Positions 24,236 through 36,100 of a stretch of DNA of 64,000 nucleotides are shown one piece after another; the stretch's first letter is position 1; every line of letters starts with the position of its first letter. The notes beneath the pieces are model-generated. The model worked only from the letters and a program-made list of their open reading frames with translations. It ran no database searches and had not been told where the DNA came from. The DNA comes from Scatophagus argus (lineage: Eukaryota; Chordata; Actinopteri; Scatophagidae): the NCBI RefSeq assembly GCF_020382885.2, contig NC_058513.1, forward strand, positions 2,557,408 through 2,621,407, written 5' to 3'. The position numbers were made by a program, and so were the translations under genes.

Positions 24236-27110
24236 GTTTTATATGTGAAAGTCATTTAATGGCTGGGGTTTTTATGGGTTTTATTACTATTACTGTAAAC
24301 ATGAATTTGACATGACTGTATTAGCTGGTTCCTCTGTGCTCTTACAGCTGTCTGAAGTTGGCTGAGCTGGAAGAAGATGATGTGTGTGTTTACATGTACC
24401 AATCAGTGCTGAACAACATATGAATCAGAATTCAGTGGCAGTTTTGGGTTAAGCTTGAAAAGATACTTTCTGAAGATATTTGGTGACAGCTTTCGTTTAG
24501 ATCCGATCAAACCATATTCACAGTGCATCTGACTTCTTTCTGGGATTGAACTGACTGCAAACCACAACTTCACCATGTAGGAAAACACACTGCGCACTCT
24601 TTTATCTGTCATTGAAAGAAACAGGTTGATTTTGCAGTATTTTTACACATAAAGCAGAAGGATCTTTGGCACCCCAAGCAAAGAAAAAATAAATCATTCA
24701 GTCATTCAAATCAGATTTTTTTTTTTTTAAGGTCTCAGAGAACTGGTGATTTATGACTGAGGGTGTCTTCTGACTTTAAGTACAACTGTTGCTAATTTTT
24801 TTACAGTAAGGTAAAAGGTGTTTTATAGAAAAAACAAACCACCTGTGGTTTGAAAAATGTAATGCTAGAAACTGACCACAAGGTGTCGTTCAATCACTGC
24901 CACAGTATGGAGATATTTAGCTTTAATGAATTTAGGTGTGGTGGTTCATTTTGTTAAGACTCAGGGGGACCTCAGGCTGTTAGATTCTTTTCACAACTGA
25001 ATGATCTTTCTGGATATTCCACTTTTCACCGAATATGCTCAAACCTCATTCCCACTATTCCTTTTAAGCAGATTTGACTGTTAAAATAGTAATGATTTAT
25101 CACTAAGGACAAACTTTGAATTTGACCTTTGCTTATTTGGACACAGACGTGTTACAGAGAATTAATTAAGATTTGATACCAAATTTTCAAGTGCTTCTAT
25201 AGAAAAAAAATACTTTGGGTTGAAAAGGTGCAATATCTTAACTGACCACAAGATGGCAATCACTTCTATATTAATGTGTCAGCTGCTCAGTTGGATTTTG
25301 TCCTGTATGTCTAAGTATTAGGATCCAAATTGCATATTGATGTTGCAGATTCATTTCTTCATAGACTGAATGTAGAGGTTTAGTGGTCTTAAGACACTTA
25401 AGTTTTGCGATTACTCAGTCACTGGGGCACCCCTTCATCAGGCTATGCTCTACCATTTCTTCAGATCAACAGTCTCTGTATAAAATGTGTTGTGAATGGC
25501 ACAAGCTTATCAGCAAGACATTTTTTCAGCATTTCTTTCAAAGAGCTTTCAAAAGGAATTGGTACATAAACAGTTGTATTTCAAAGGCTTGTGGTATGCC
25601 GAGGGAGTGTGGGTAACGCCTGGTACACTGTAAGGGAGTTGGAATGCTGTCATGAGGCAGAACAAGTGATGGATGTGAGGAGTTTGCAGACATGGTGCTT
25701 TAATTCTTAGGGGCCGAAGGGTAACTCGTTGTTCGTAGGTTAACATGCACTCCACTTCCTTTTGGATAATGCACCATGGGTAAACTGAGGGATATTTCTA
25801 TGAAGAAGTCTAAACAAATAGATTGTTTGACATCTGCCGCTGTGTACACATTTTTCTTTGTTAAAATGAGTCATGAAGTTACTGAATAGCCGCTGGCTAT
25901 TTTGTTCCAGAACTGCATTCTTGGTTCTCAATCCAGGCCAGTATCAGTGTAGGTCATTCTCAACAGATGAACAACAAAACATACAGTTTCAACAGTGCGG
26001 TGCAGTGCAGCTCTAGCATATGCCTCCTGCTTGTGGTGGGTTTGTGTTTCCCGTGGTTAGTGTTTGATCTGGGTTAAAGTGTAACCCCGTGCTGTTGTAC
26101 TTCACCTCTAAAATTCAAAGTAAGGGTCATTAGCGATGAGCACAGTCCAAACAGAGTTACTGTTTAAGCAATGCCTGGAGACCTCGCTTCTGCTGTCTGG
26201 AAATTTGTGAAGCAATTCAGTGTGAAAGACAAGGTTTGCTTTTTAATCTTATGTTGCAAAATGAGTGCACCAATCACACTCTAACAGAGTTTTTAGTTTT
26301 TAGTCTACCGGTGGAAATGGCTGCCTGTCTATTGGTCAGTCAGTTCACTACTTTGGTCTAGATTTGAATATCTAAATATTGAATGAACTGACTTGAAAAC
26401 CTGAAAAGATTGCCATGAAATTAGAGTCAGGCCTTCGTGACTCCCACAGGATGAAGTGTAGTAACTGTGGTGATCCCATGTTTTGCCTAGTGCTGACACC
26501 ATTGTGTCGAGCACATTGAAAGGTCATTCCCATGAGCTTCGGCTGTATACCACACTTACAGAGTCAGGGACTAAACCCCATACTGTTGTTGAGTAAGTAC
26601 CAGTTTCTCTAAAACTTCATCTGTCCATTTTTTTTATTATTATTGTTAGCGTCAACGGAAAACTTTTGCATCCCATGATGGTCTCTGTGTTATTTCAGAG
26701 CTTTTTAGACTCTTATAAAAGCAAAGGTTCCATGGAAATGCTGGAAATCAGGATTTCATTGGTATAAAATCTGAATCTGAATAAAAGGCTTCAGTACAAA
26801 AATATCCTGATCAGTATCTAAGGAATCACATTTGTCAAATCTTTAAATACATCCTTCCGTTACATCATTCTTAAAAAACACAATGTCAGCGGAGAACAAT
26901 GCTGTTATGTCTTTCTAATATCTATGTACAGTTTGAGTCATTATCATGAGAATACCTCCAAGCAGAATCACTTAGATCTATCAACAGCTCTGCCTCAAAG
27001 CACTAGCGTTCCCTTCCCTCTTTTCTCGTCCCTGATGACGTCAGTCTCTTGGCTCGTACAGCAGTAGCCCTCTTCGTCATGATGTGGCTTGGCAGAGAAT
27101 TCTAGGCCTA
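24236..27110. other. Convergent spacer between mrpl27 and the unnamed membrane-protein gene
   Basis: No gene recognised. It contains two diverged copies of a segment of about 70 bp (24820-24897 and 25194-25266), reported separately. The 3' untranslated region of the minus-strand gene presumably occupies the right end. Confidence 0.45.
24820..25266 (+). repeat. Two diverged direct copies of a ~70-bp segment
   Basis: 24820-24897 and 25194-25266 share an order of blocks: tatagaaaaaa, gggttgaaaa or ggtttgaaaa, a ..tgtaatgc/gtgcaatat.. block, then aactgaccacaag followed by rtgkc and, a few bases on, atcact. Spacing is about 370 bp. Either an old local duplication or two copies of one repeat family. 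Confidence 0.5.
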
Positions 27111-30086
27111 TCATATAGACAGAAACCTGGGGCTGTGTGCGGGGCAGTGGGAGGAAGACTGCCCCTGGTGTTCTGTGGATGGCTGACTGGTGCGTTGTGT
27201 GTCTTCACAGAGGTACGAGGAGTCTTCCTGAGTGTGGACAGACTGGTGAACATCCAGAGGGTGCAGATGTACAGGTGAAATGTCAAAGGACTGTCGAAGG
27301 GTTTCTTCATATGTTGGTGGAGGCTACAGTGGAATGTGACAAAGAAAATTATTATTATTTATAAGATATTATGTACTTCATAGCGAAACTCCCTGATTTA
27401 AGATATAAGGATCTGTGTACTAGTCATTAAGTATTATTCAATCTGTAAAAATGATTGTGTAAGAACTATTCTAGAGGAGCTTTCAAAAGTCAAAGAAAAC
27501 AACCCTGATGATGTCATCAGGATTATCTCAGCATCATTTCAGCTAATATATATATAATATATGTAATTCCTCAAATTGTGAACTATTCCTTGAAATATTT
27601 TTTTACTTCATGGTGAAGTGCTATAAAACTTTTCCACCTACTGCCCAGAAAACTGAATGACCAAACAGAATCTGTGCTGTTGCGTGTGCTCACCTCACTG
27701 TGGCAGCCATTGAGGCCGAAGCGCTGTGAGATCATTGTGTGGATCTGTCTCTGCCGGTCCTTCTTACGCACGCTCTCATAAGAAGGCAGCCTCGGCAGAG
27801 CGTCATTCAGGTGGTAGTCATTTGGCTTTCCTATTATGAACAGCCTTCCAGGAATCTAGATTACACACACACACACACACAAATAAATACAAAACGTGTG
27901 GCATGCAGCGCAAGATCCATGTTAAAATATTTGCGTCAATTTTTATTTATTGTTTTTAATTTTATTTTTTTTACCTGTGGTCCAACAGCTCCGTGGTTCA
28001 TGGCAGCTCTGTGCTCATTATGGGCGATCCCAATCAAAGAGTGCCTGCTGTGGTAATGGGGAGATCCATCCTGGGAAGGGACATCATCGGGTATTAATTA
28101 TAATTTTACAGTGTTTAATTACTCTAAGTAGTATTGTTTCTGATGGTAATATGGTCTGTTATAATTTGTTTCATCTCAGCATCCACAGCAACAACAATAA
28201 CATTATATTTCACATAGCGGGAACTTTACAAAGTGATAATTTGTGTTAACAACTGTGTAAACATTTCAGGTAACAGGAAATAGAATCACACTAGTCTTTG
28301 TTTTTTCACTATCTTATTTTGCTTCTAAGCTTTCCTAACATACATAACACAATTTTGCTGGTAATACTAAATAATATTTTCACAGTGTGGTATAAGTACT
28401 TTTACTTCTAAAGATTCTGAGTACTTGTTACACCATGTCTGGTTAGTACATACACAGTGCACAAAGGGTGGTTTTTGGGGTGGATAAAGGGGGCCCAAAA
28501 GTAAATTTATGCCCTGAGGCACCCTAAGAGGTGAATGAGGCCATGTCTCTGAGACTACTTTTGTTGGTTGTTGTTGTTGTTGAATTTCTTTCACTTCTTT
28601 TTGTACACTGATTACATTGGCTACTGTTGGCTACTGAATATGGATTAAAAACATTTTACATTTATTGACTAAATGGTTGGTTACTGTAGTAGATCGTAGT
28701 TCTTACTGTATAGTGTTCTGTTCTGTAGGGTCTGAATCTGCAGCAGAGAGGATCTTTTCTGTAGAAGACCACCACCAGCATCAAGATCACTAAACAAAAC
28801 GCTACACAGGACACTGCGATGCAGGAGAAATACAACACACTGTTACTGCTTCAGAAGAGGGCAGAGGCCTGTTACACAGCAGGTCATATGTGGATGTTAC
28901 AGTAGGAGACTCGGACTAAGTGATGTCTACATGCAGTGATGGCTTGTAAGTATAAAAAAATATCTTCAAAATTTCCTGACAGATATTTTTGGACGAAGTA
29001 TTTTGGTCAGTCAGGGAGATCGATCTGGACAACTATCAAATATTATTGAACATGGAAGATTTTTTTTTTCTAATATTGATAAAAATGTAAATTCTGATTT
29101 ATGCTGACGTGTTACACGATAAAAAGGAAGAGAAGCTTAGATACAATAATCTCTGTAGAGATTGGATTTCCATGAAAAAAGAACAAATGGACTCCAATGA
29201 GGCATGAAATCCATAAAGTGAACTTACAAAAGTGAAGTTGATGAGGTGGAAACATTAAATATATTGTCCTTGTACTGTTTTCATTTGAGTTTATGCAGCC
29301 TCCCAACTCTTTTGGAATTAGATTGTAAATTGACTTTAAAATACAAACAGAATGACTGAATGACTGATTGATACTTACAGAACAATATGTGTAATAAGCA
29401 TAAAAATAAACACTCAGTAACCCAGTATTGTTTATATCATGTGAGCTATTTTATACTGTTGATGTGACATATAATTCTGACTGCAATTCCCAGTCATGTG
29501 ACACACTCACATTGTTACCATACTGACAAGTTCTGTGTCCAAGTTACTTCCAATAGCTTTTCTCTGAGGCGAACCAAATGAAGCGACGATGACATGTCCA
29601 CTAGACATGTAGCTTACAGCAAAAGCTGCCCGCAAATTACATTCAGCATTCAGATTCTTGATAAGGATTTGAGAAATGAAATTAATTTGAGAAATTCCAG
29701 AATTAAAACAGATAATTTAGTTTTGTTTGAAGTTTTTGCCAGCATGCCTTGTCAAAGTAGTCTTTAAAATAAGAAATCATTAAGAACAACTACAATCAAT
29801 GCTTTACTAACATGTTAGTCCCCACATATTACTGTCTTCTTTAGTGGACCTCTCTCCCCACGTCTCCCCTTTTATCATTACTGATGTTTTGGTGAATCAA
29901 AATGAGTATACAACTCCTAATGGTGGTAATCAGCCACAATGAAAATATTGTCATCAAATAAGCGGGAAAAACATGATCTTTACTTGTTTTAGTTTAATGT
30001 GAAAAGATGAACTGTGACAGTGATGAGAAATAAGAAGTGCTGGGCTCACCTGAAGCTACAATGACAGTCAGCAGCTCTGGAGCCAT
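27111..30086 (-). CDS. Unnamed single-pass membrane protein with LPSY and PPTY (WW-ligand) motifs, 5 exons
   Basis: I do not recognise a named orthologue. Exons 30086-30050, 28813-28707, 28070-27975, 27855-27694 and 27323-27111 join in frame at GT/AG sites (615 nt, 204 residues). There is one membrane segment at about residues 6-29 (LTVIVASVSCVAFCLVILML and following Val/Phe), with no cleaved signal peptide evident. A juxtamembrane FYRKDPLCCRFRPYR follows; its basic residues suggest the tail is cytosolic, and Cys36-Cys37 may be palmitoylated. The tail carries LPSY (103-106) in RLPSYESVRKKDRQRQ and PPTY (136-139) in PPPTYEE. Such motifs bind WW domains of NEDD4-family ubiquitin ligases, so an adaptor or trafficking role is inferred. 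The last 60 residues are Ser/Gln/His-rich. It is convergent with mrpl27. Confidence 0.82.
27864..27881. repeat. (CA)n microsatellite beside exon 4 of the unnamed gene
   Basis: About nine CA units lie immediately upstream (in transcript direction) of the exon 4 acceptor at 27856. Confidence 0.85.
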
Positions 30087-30844
30087 CGCAGTGATCTCTC
30101 ATGGAGAAGAAATGAAACTTTAATCTCTCTTTCAGTCAGTCTCCTCACTCTGCACACCTCATCTATGTCTTTCAAAACAAATCACTCCTTTGTGCTCCAG
30201 CCGAAGGAAAATAGGTGACTCTTTGGCTTTTTCGAAACCCCCCCCCCAACCACCACCACTGGATTAACCAGAGGCTAAATATTAACACCTTGTAGGTCAG
30301 TCGCTGCAGAAATAACTCACGTCAAAGAGCCGTGTCCTCATTCCACAAAAACTGAGGGAAAACACTGACAACGCTGACTCTTGTGCAAACTCTAGTGGAA
30401 GCTAATGGAGAAGTAATCAAATACATGTAGTCAGTGAAATCACTGCTAGACATGATCGCATATTTACAACAAAATATTACTATCACATGAAAGTAATACT
30501 GCAGTGGGGGTTTTACATCTTTTGTCAACTCGTTGTCCTTTGTTTGATTTGTATCTGCTGAAAGGAAAGGAAATATTGGCCTTTAATAAAGGCACATAAA
30601 AATTATCGGTAAAATTCTTTGATGTTAATGTAAGTAGAAGTATTCATTATGCAGCAGGACTGCGGCTGTGAGAGTCATATGAGAATATGTTATGTCTTAG
30701 AATTTGTAGTACTGATGTGTAAATCAATAATACAAATTTTAAGTGGCACTTTCACATGCCATCTCAGCACACCATTTCACCACATACATAGATGAGCAGA
30801 AAACATTTTCAAAGAAATTTATAAAATTTTGAATTCTTAATATT

Positions 30845-30900
30845 TTCTAGGCTCCAGCTCCACCGCGACCCTGACAGATAAGCGGTATAGAAAATGGACT
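30845..30900 (+). repeat. 3' fragment of the (ATGG)n-tailed SINE
   Basis: Blocks aggctccagctccaccgcga and gataagcggtatagaaaatg match the 3' part of the copy at 5763-6075. The 5' part is missing. Confidence 0.75.
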
Positions 30901-31389
30901 GATAATGTTTTCTGTAATTTACAATAAGCATAGACTGTCAGTGAAAAAAGTACAAAAATGAGTTAGGATAACATCACTTTGTACACAAATACTGTAAATA
31001 GAGTGTATTATAGTTGAATTCTTAGATGTATTTGTGTGTTTCTTCAGCCTGGAACTCTTACAGATTCTTTAAGAGTTTGTGCTGAAAAGGGTAGAATTTT
31101 GACAACAACAACAAAAAATAAATAAATAAGAAAAACAAGAACTTAACTAGAATTGATAAAAAATGAACCTAGTATAAACTGTAAAGTGATTTGACTTGAC
31201 TGCTGTGACCTGACTCCTTAAAACCTTGACCTGAAAGTTGTACCCAAACAGGTTTTTAAGCCTCATGTGTTTATATGGTCCCTTAAAATATTGTTCTTTA
31301 AAAACTAACAGACAAATTAGATGTAGATTGAATGTATGAGCCATTAGTCTTCTGTATTAAAAAAACAAAACTTGGCCTTTGCCATGTAT

Positions 31390-31512
31390 GCAGTGGTTAG
31401 CACTGTCAAATCACAGCTAGAGGGTTCCAGGTTGGAATCCCGGTCTGGGTCCTTCTGTGTGGAGTTTGCATGTTCTCCCTGTGCCCACGTGAGTTTTCTC
31501 CAGGTACTCTGA
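31390..31512 (+). repeat. 5' fragment of the same tRNA-derived SINE
   Basis: It starts with a tRNA-like head: gtggttagcactgtcaaatc resembles a pol III A box, and ggttccaggttggaatccc resembles a B box. The block gtggagtttgcatgttctcc, shared with 5763-6075, follows. It breaks off after ctctgacttcct. Confidence 0.75.
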
Positions 31513-31579
31513 CTTCCTTCCTTGTGTCATGTAAATAAATTGCTTATTGCAATATAGCACTCAACCCCACAGTTCTCAA

Positions 31580-32030
31580 GTGCTTTAATCAAATAGGCTG
31601 AGCCCACATTACATCCTCCCCGCTCATCACACTCGACCACTTCAGTTCGCCTACCGGTCAAACAGGACCACAGATGATGTGGTATCATTTGCATTGCTCA
31701 AAGCCCTCTCCCACCTACATGCTAATGCTGTTTATCAACTACAGTTTTGTAGTCTTTTAACTCCACAGTGTCATCTAAACTCATCATGGAGCTTTGAGAT
31801 GAATTACAGATGGAGATGAGTCAGCCTACAGAGCAGAGGTAATCACCAGGTCTGAGGTGGCCACCATCCAGGAAGTCCACAGCTAGTGCTGCAGGAGGAA
31901 GGCACAGCAGATCCTTTCTGACCCCAGCCATCCCAGCCTCTTCACACTCCGGTCGTCTGGCAGGTGGTACACAGTTTGTATACCCACAAGCTGTCAGGAC
32001 ACTGAACTAATGTCACCACACTTGAACACT
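31580..32030 (+). mobile_element. Degenerate non-LTR retrotransposon (LINE) fragment
   Basis: 31637-31726 reads, in one frame, LQFAYRSNRTTDDVVSFALL and on to ALSHLHAN, which fits the fingers/palm part of CR1/Rex1/L2-type reverse transcriptases (usually LQFAYR..RSTDDAV..). A decayed counterpart of the VDYSSAFN stretch follows. At about 31880-32010, blocks for the C-terminal DPSHP...SGRRY..tail are visible but frameshifted. Much of the enzyme between these is missing. Dead copy. Confidence 0.65.
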
Positions 32031-33145
32031 CACCAAGTACTGTACACATACTACACAAACATGGCATACACTGTTAAACTACCACCTATCACTTGACAAG
32101 TTGAGCTATGGAATTATTATGCCAGCACCACATTGCACATAAATTTAAAAAAAAATCTGTTTTACATTGCAAAACTACTGCTGTTTACCACTTATATTGT
32201 TAAAATGTAAGTGTCGCACTACTCATTTTGACAGCAGACTGCTGCCACATGACTGTATGATACCCACTCATCCAGCTGTCTCAAGCTGATCTGTTGTCAA
32301 GCTGACCTTCACATTAAGCTGGCTTCTATTACTCTATTAAATAAGATTTATTATGTTTGTTTTATATTATGCCTTTATTTTAATTACTTACTGTACTGCA
32401 TTTGCATCACTGAATTGCATTTCATTACAGGCAATTGAAATTTGGCATTGAAAGCAAAATCTGAACTGTGAAAAGAATCCAAAAAGATATAAAAAAAATA
32501 TCACTGAAATATATATCAAAACACAAAACAATATCAAAATAAATTAGAATATTGTTTCATGTTTGTATTTTAGTTATCAGTGGCACCAGTACTAGTGCCA
32601 AAACAACTTTTTTCAATGCAAGTGTTTCAATGCCAACCTTTTTATTTAGATAAAGTTTTGTTTTCAACGCCAAACTGTAACGTCACACTTCTAGCCCCAT
32701 AAAATAAAGACTTTATAATAACAAGTCTGGCGCACAGAGCCACATGTCAGCGCTTGCATGCAGGCTTATCGTCACACAACCTCCTTATTCTCGTCTCCTT
32801 ATCTTCCTCATAGAGGACTTCACTTCGTCTCCATCCTCTTCATGCTCCCGTCATCCTCACCTCCCCCGCTGTATTGTACTCGGCGTGATGTGGGTGAACG
32901 ATCACGACATGCCATTTAAATGCTAAGTGCCGTAGGCAGAAGCCAGCAGACATGTGATTCACTCCAAAGGAGGAGCCTGTAGAGGAGCGAGGAGCGAGGA
33001 GGACAGGGTTGCGTGGAGAGGAGGAGGAGGAGGAGGAGGAGGAGGAGGAGGAGAGAGAGAGAGAGAGAGAGTTGCGTGGTTTGTCAGTTCTTATTCTCTT
33101 CAGCACGGTCCTCTGTTTGCAAAAGCGCGCAGGCAGGACGACGGG
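32031..33145. promoter_or_regulatory. Upstream region and probable 5' leader of rab37
   Basis: From about 32700 the sequence becomes more GC-rich towards the rab37 start. 33018-33071 is a purine tract, (GAG)n then (GA)n, which is presumably transcribed if the leader begins upstream of it. ATG-TGA at 32952-32957 is a start-stop mini reading frame. The transcription start cannot be fixed from sequence. Confidence 0.45.
33018..33071 (+). repeat. (GAG)n-(GA)n compound purine tract
   Basis: About 12 GAG triplets run directly into about 9 GA dinucleotides, ending 75 bp before the rab37 start codon. Confidence 0.9.
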
Positions 33146-36100
33146 ATGGAGCGGATGGAGTCGATGGAGCCGATCTCGGCGCACTACACCACGGCTTACC
33201 CGGAGATTCATCCCGATAGCGCGTACGAATCCGGAGAGACCGCGGACATCCAGGCAAAGACTCCACCAGCCCCGACATATGATGAGGAATTAGTGCACAA
33301 GGTATGGTGATATGCTTACAATCGCTTCAGTGCCACGAATTCTAAACTTCGCGAGATTGGTGTACTCTGAAACAACAATCTTTAAGATTTCCTTTGTATT
33401 ATTTACCTATTTATTATAAAATATCCCTAAACCCTGAAGTCCAGCCGGGTACGCCTCCGAGCTGGACTGGTTTTGCCCTCTCCATGGTGCTGATCTTTTC
33501 TTGGCTTATGTCTCGGTTGATGCGTTCCCAGGCTTGTTGCGTGTCCAATCTGCCAAATACACCGAGTTCCTTCTGCAGAGAGCAGTCAGCTTTTAAGAGT
33601 GTTGCTCTTCACTTATGTTCAAAGAGAGGTCACTTTCTGCTGAAGTGTGTGTTGAGATTGTGTTTCCATTCCATCTTACAGTAAGAATTGTAAGAATACT
33701 ACTGAATACTTTTCACTGGTGAAAAATGTGAGTATTTTGTCCTTCTTGACCAGGAAACCTGAGATGTGCTACCCTTTCTGATTTAATACTGCTAAATGCT
33801 ACTCTTGTAAAACCGAAATGTGAACACAGCCAAAGATCCATCACCCCATGACCTTAACCTGGACTGTGGAGCAGCTAAAAGAACAGATCTAAGAGGGCCT
33901 TTTGGGGACAGTAAGGGCTTGATGGTTCAGAGAAGCCTGGCCATGTAAAACCTTGTAAGTAGTGAGTAGGATTTTAAATTGAACTCTGAAAGAACCTAGT
34001 TACTGGTTAGGGTTAGGGAAAGAGTTGCGCCCAGGCGTGAAGATAGAATAGTGTAAACTTTTTTTGTACTTTTTAGACATTGACAAGGCAACATTGCTTG
34101 GACCTTGGAAGGATTCCTGAGTTGGTGAAAGCACTAGTGGATTGTGTTTTTGTTTGTCAAAAGACACCAGAATTATCTACATTATTGTCAGGAATGAATT
34201 ATGGTAGTGTGCGTTGCTGCAAATCACAGATGTGTTGAAACTTTGTATTTCCTTACATTCATTTTTCACTTTTATTTTGTGATAATGCAGGGCTCATAAT
34301 GGCCCAATAAGGATTGGATTTGTTTCCAAAGGTACTCAGGGCCAACGATTGCCTCTGTTCAGTCACTGAGGAGGAACATAGAGAGAGAACGAGGTGTAGC
34401 AGGTTCAAAAGGGTACTCCAGGCCAAGGGTTACAAATATAAGACCAGATGCACAGTGCTGACTTAGCAGGGACCACCAAGAGCATCCCAGTGAGGACCCC
34501 CTCATGTGGCCAAAGCAACACTTCTGAACAAATACAGGACTCATAATCTCCTTTCATGTATGATGAGCTGGTATCATGTGATCTGCTTGCATCACATGAG
34601 CCAGTTCCATTACTGAATGAAGACTGTGAGATGTGACTGAAAGATAAGAAGAGCTAGTAAGTGCAGGAATACGAGGGAGCGTGAAGTGATTGGAGTATCT
34701 TTCTGTTCACAGTCTGGGGAGTCGGTGAGTTTAGAGTCACTTGTCCAGATGCAGCAAAGCTAGCTTTTAACCTCACTGTAGATGGAACAAAGAGAAAAGA
34801 GACACTCCCTTTGGGCGTCACTGAAATGTCATATTATATTACAAGCTGCTTGTGTCAGTTAGTTCATTTTCTTTATTATTAGTGCATCAACATCATGACT
34901 GGTTTTTATGTTTATTTCTCTCCCAAAGTGAACATGATATTTTGTGATCTACATCCCATATAAGAAATTTTCCTTTTGCCTGATGATGTTTGATGATTCC
35001 AATATGATCATGGGCCTTGTAATCCGCATACTAACTCAATCTGCTATAATGTCACTGCACTGAAAGCAATTATTTTAAAGAATGATTTGGTTCATCAGAA
35101 CTGCTGCTAAGTGATTTTATTTCATTAGTGTGAGTTTAGTGTCAACAGAGATTTCCCAAAGGGTAATGGTCCAATAAGACACCAACTGATTTAGCCTAAT
35201 GTAGCCATTATGCACTTTGACCAGCTGCCTTTAATTGCCTTGGAAGCACCGTGATGCACCGTCTGTGTGAGTGTGTTTCAAAGGCTTGTATTTAGAGGGG
35301 GGCAGGTGCTTTGCAAAGAGGCAAATTATAGAAACACAAGCTGTTCATTTTAAAGTCAGGAACAGTTCTTTCAAGTGAACAGCATGAGCAGGTCAGTCCA
35401 TTTTCTCTCTCCTATTAGACCACTGTGTCACTGATGCAGTATTTTTTTGTACTACCCCTTACATTGTGTATTTTCTCTGGAGATGATTACACAACAAATA
35501 AAGGGGCTTCTGTTAGTGCTCTTTGGGGAGGTGCTTGGACATGGAGTTGAAGTCATTCTGTGGTTCATCTCTGTCTATTGCTTCCCTATACCTTAAGCGT
35601 TGGCTATAGTGAGGGCCTTTCATGTTTTTAGGCTGCCATAGGGGAGTGTGAGATGAAGGGTTGTTCACTTGACAGATGTTATACACACTGGACCTCTAAA
35701 GAATGGGCTCCTTATTGTCAGTAAATCCTTTTTTAAAGGCTGTAACAAACAATGCATTATCTATAATGTCACTGAAGACCAATCTTTAAAGCTGAATGAA
35801 GCAATACTCATTTGTGAACAACATCACAACAATGTGCAATGCGACAAATGTCACTCATAGTGAGAAAACCACAGAGAATCATTACTCAGAGAACATAAGA
35901 TGGCTCCATACAGCTTGTCTGGTGTATTCAGGTCTCTGGAGTTTTAAAACAAAGACCAGCTTCTCCAGTTGTTTAGAACAATAGAATAGAATACCGCAAC
36001 ACCGTTTTGCTGTGAAGCTCAAGAAATGTTCTGTAGACAAAGAAACTACACCCAGCTGGGGTGGGTAGATATTGTCTGCGTTTCCATTTTTGAGTGAACT

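Noticed and set aside
32954-33145. N-terminal extension of RAB37 with a poly-Gly/Glu-Arg stretch
   Set aside because: The frame is open but starts at GTG and has no ATG before 33146; the poly-Gly comes from the GAG repeat in the probable leader.
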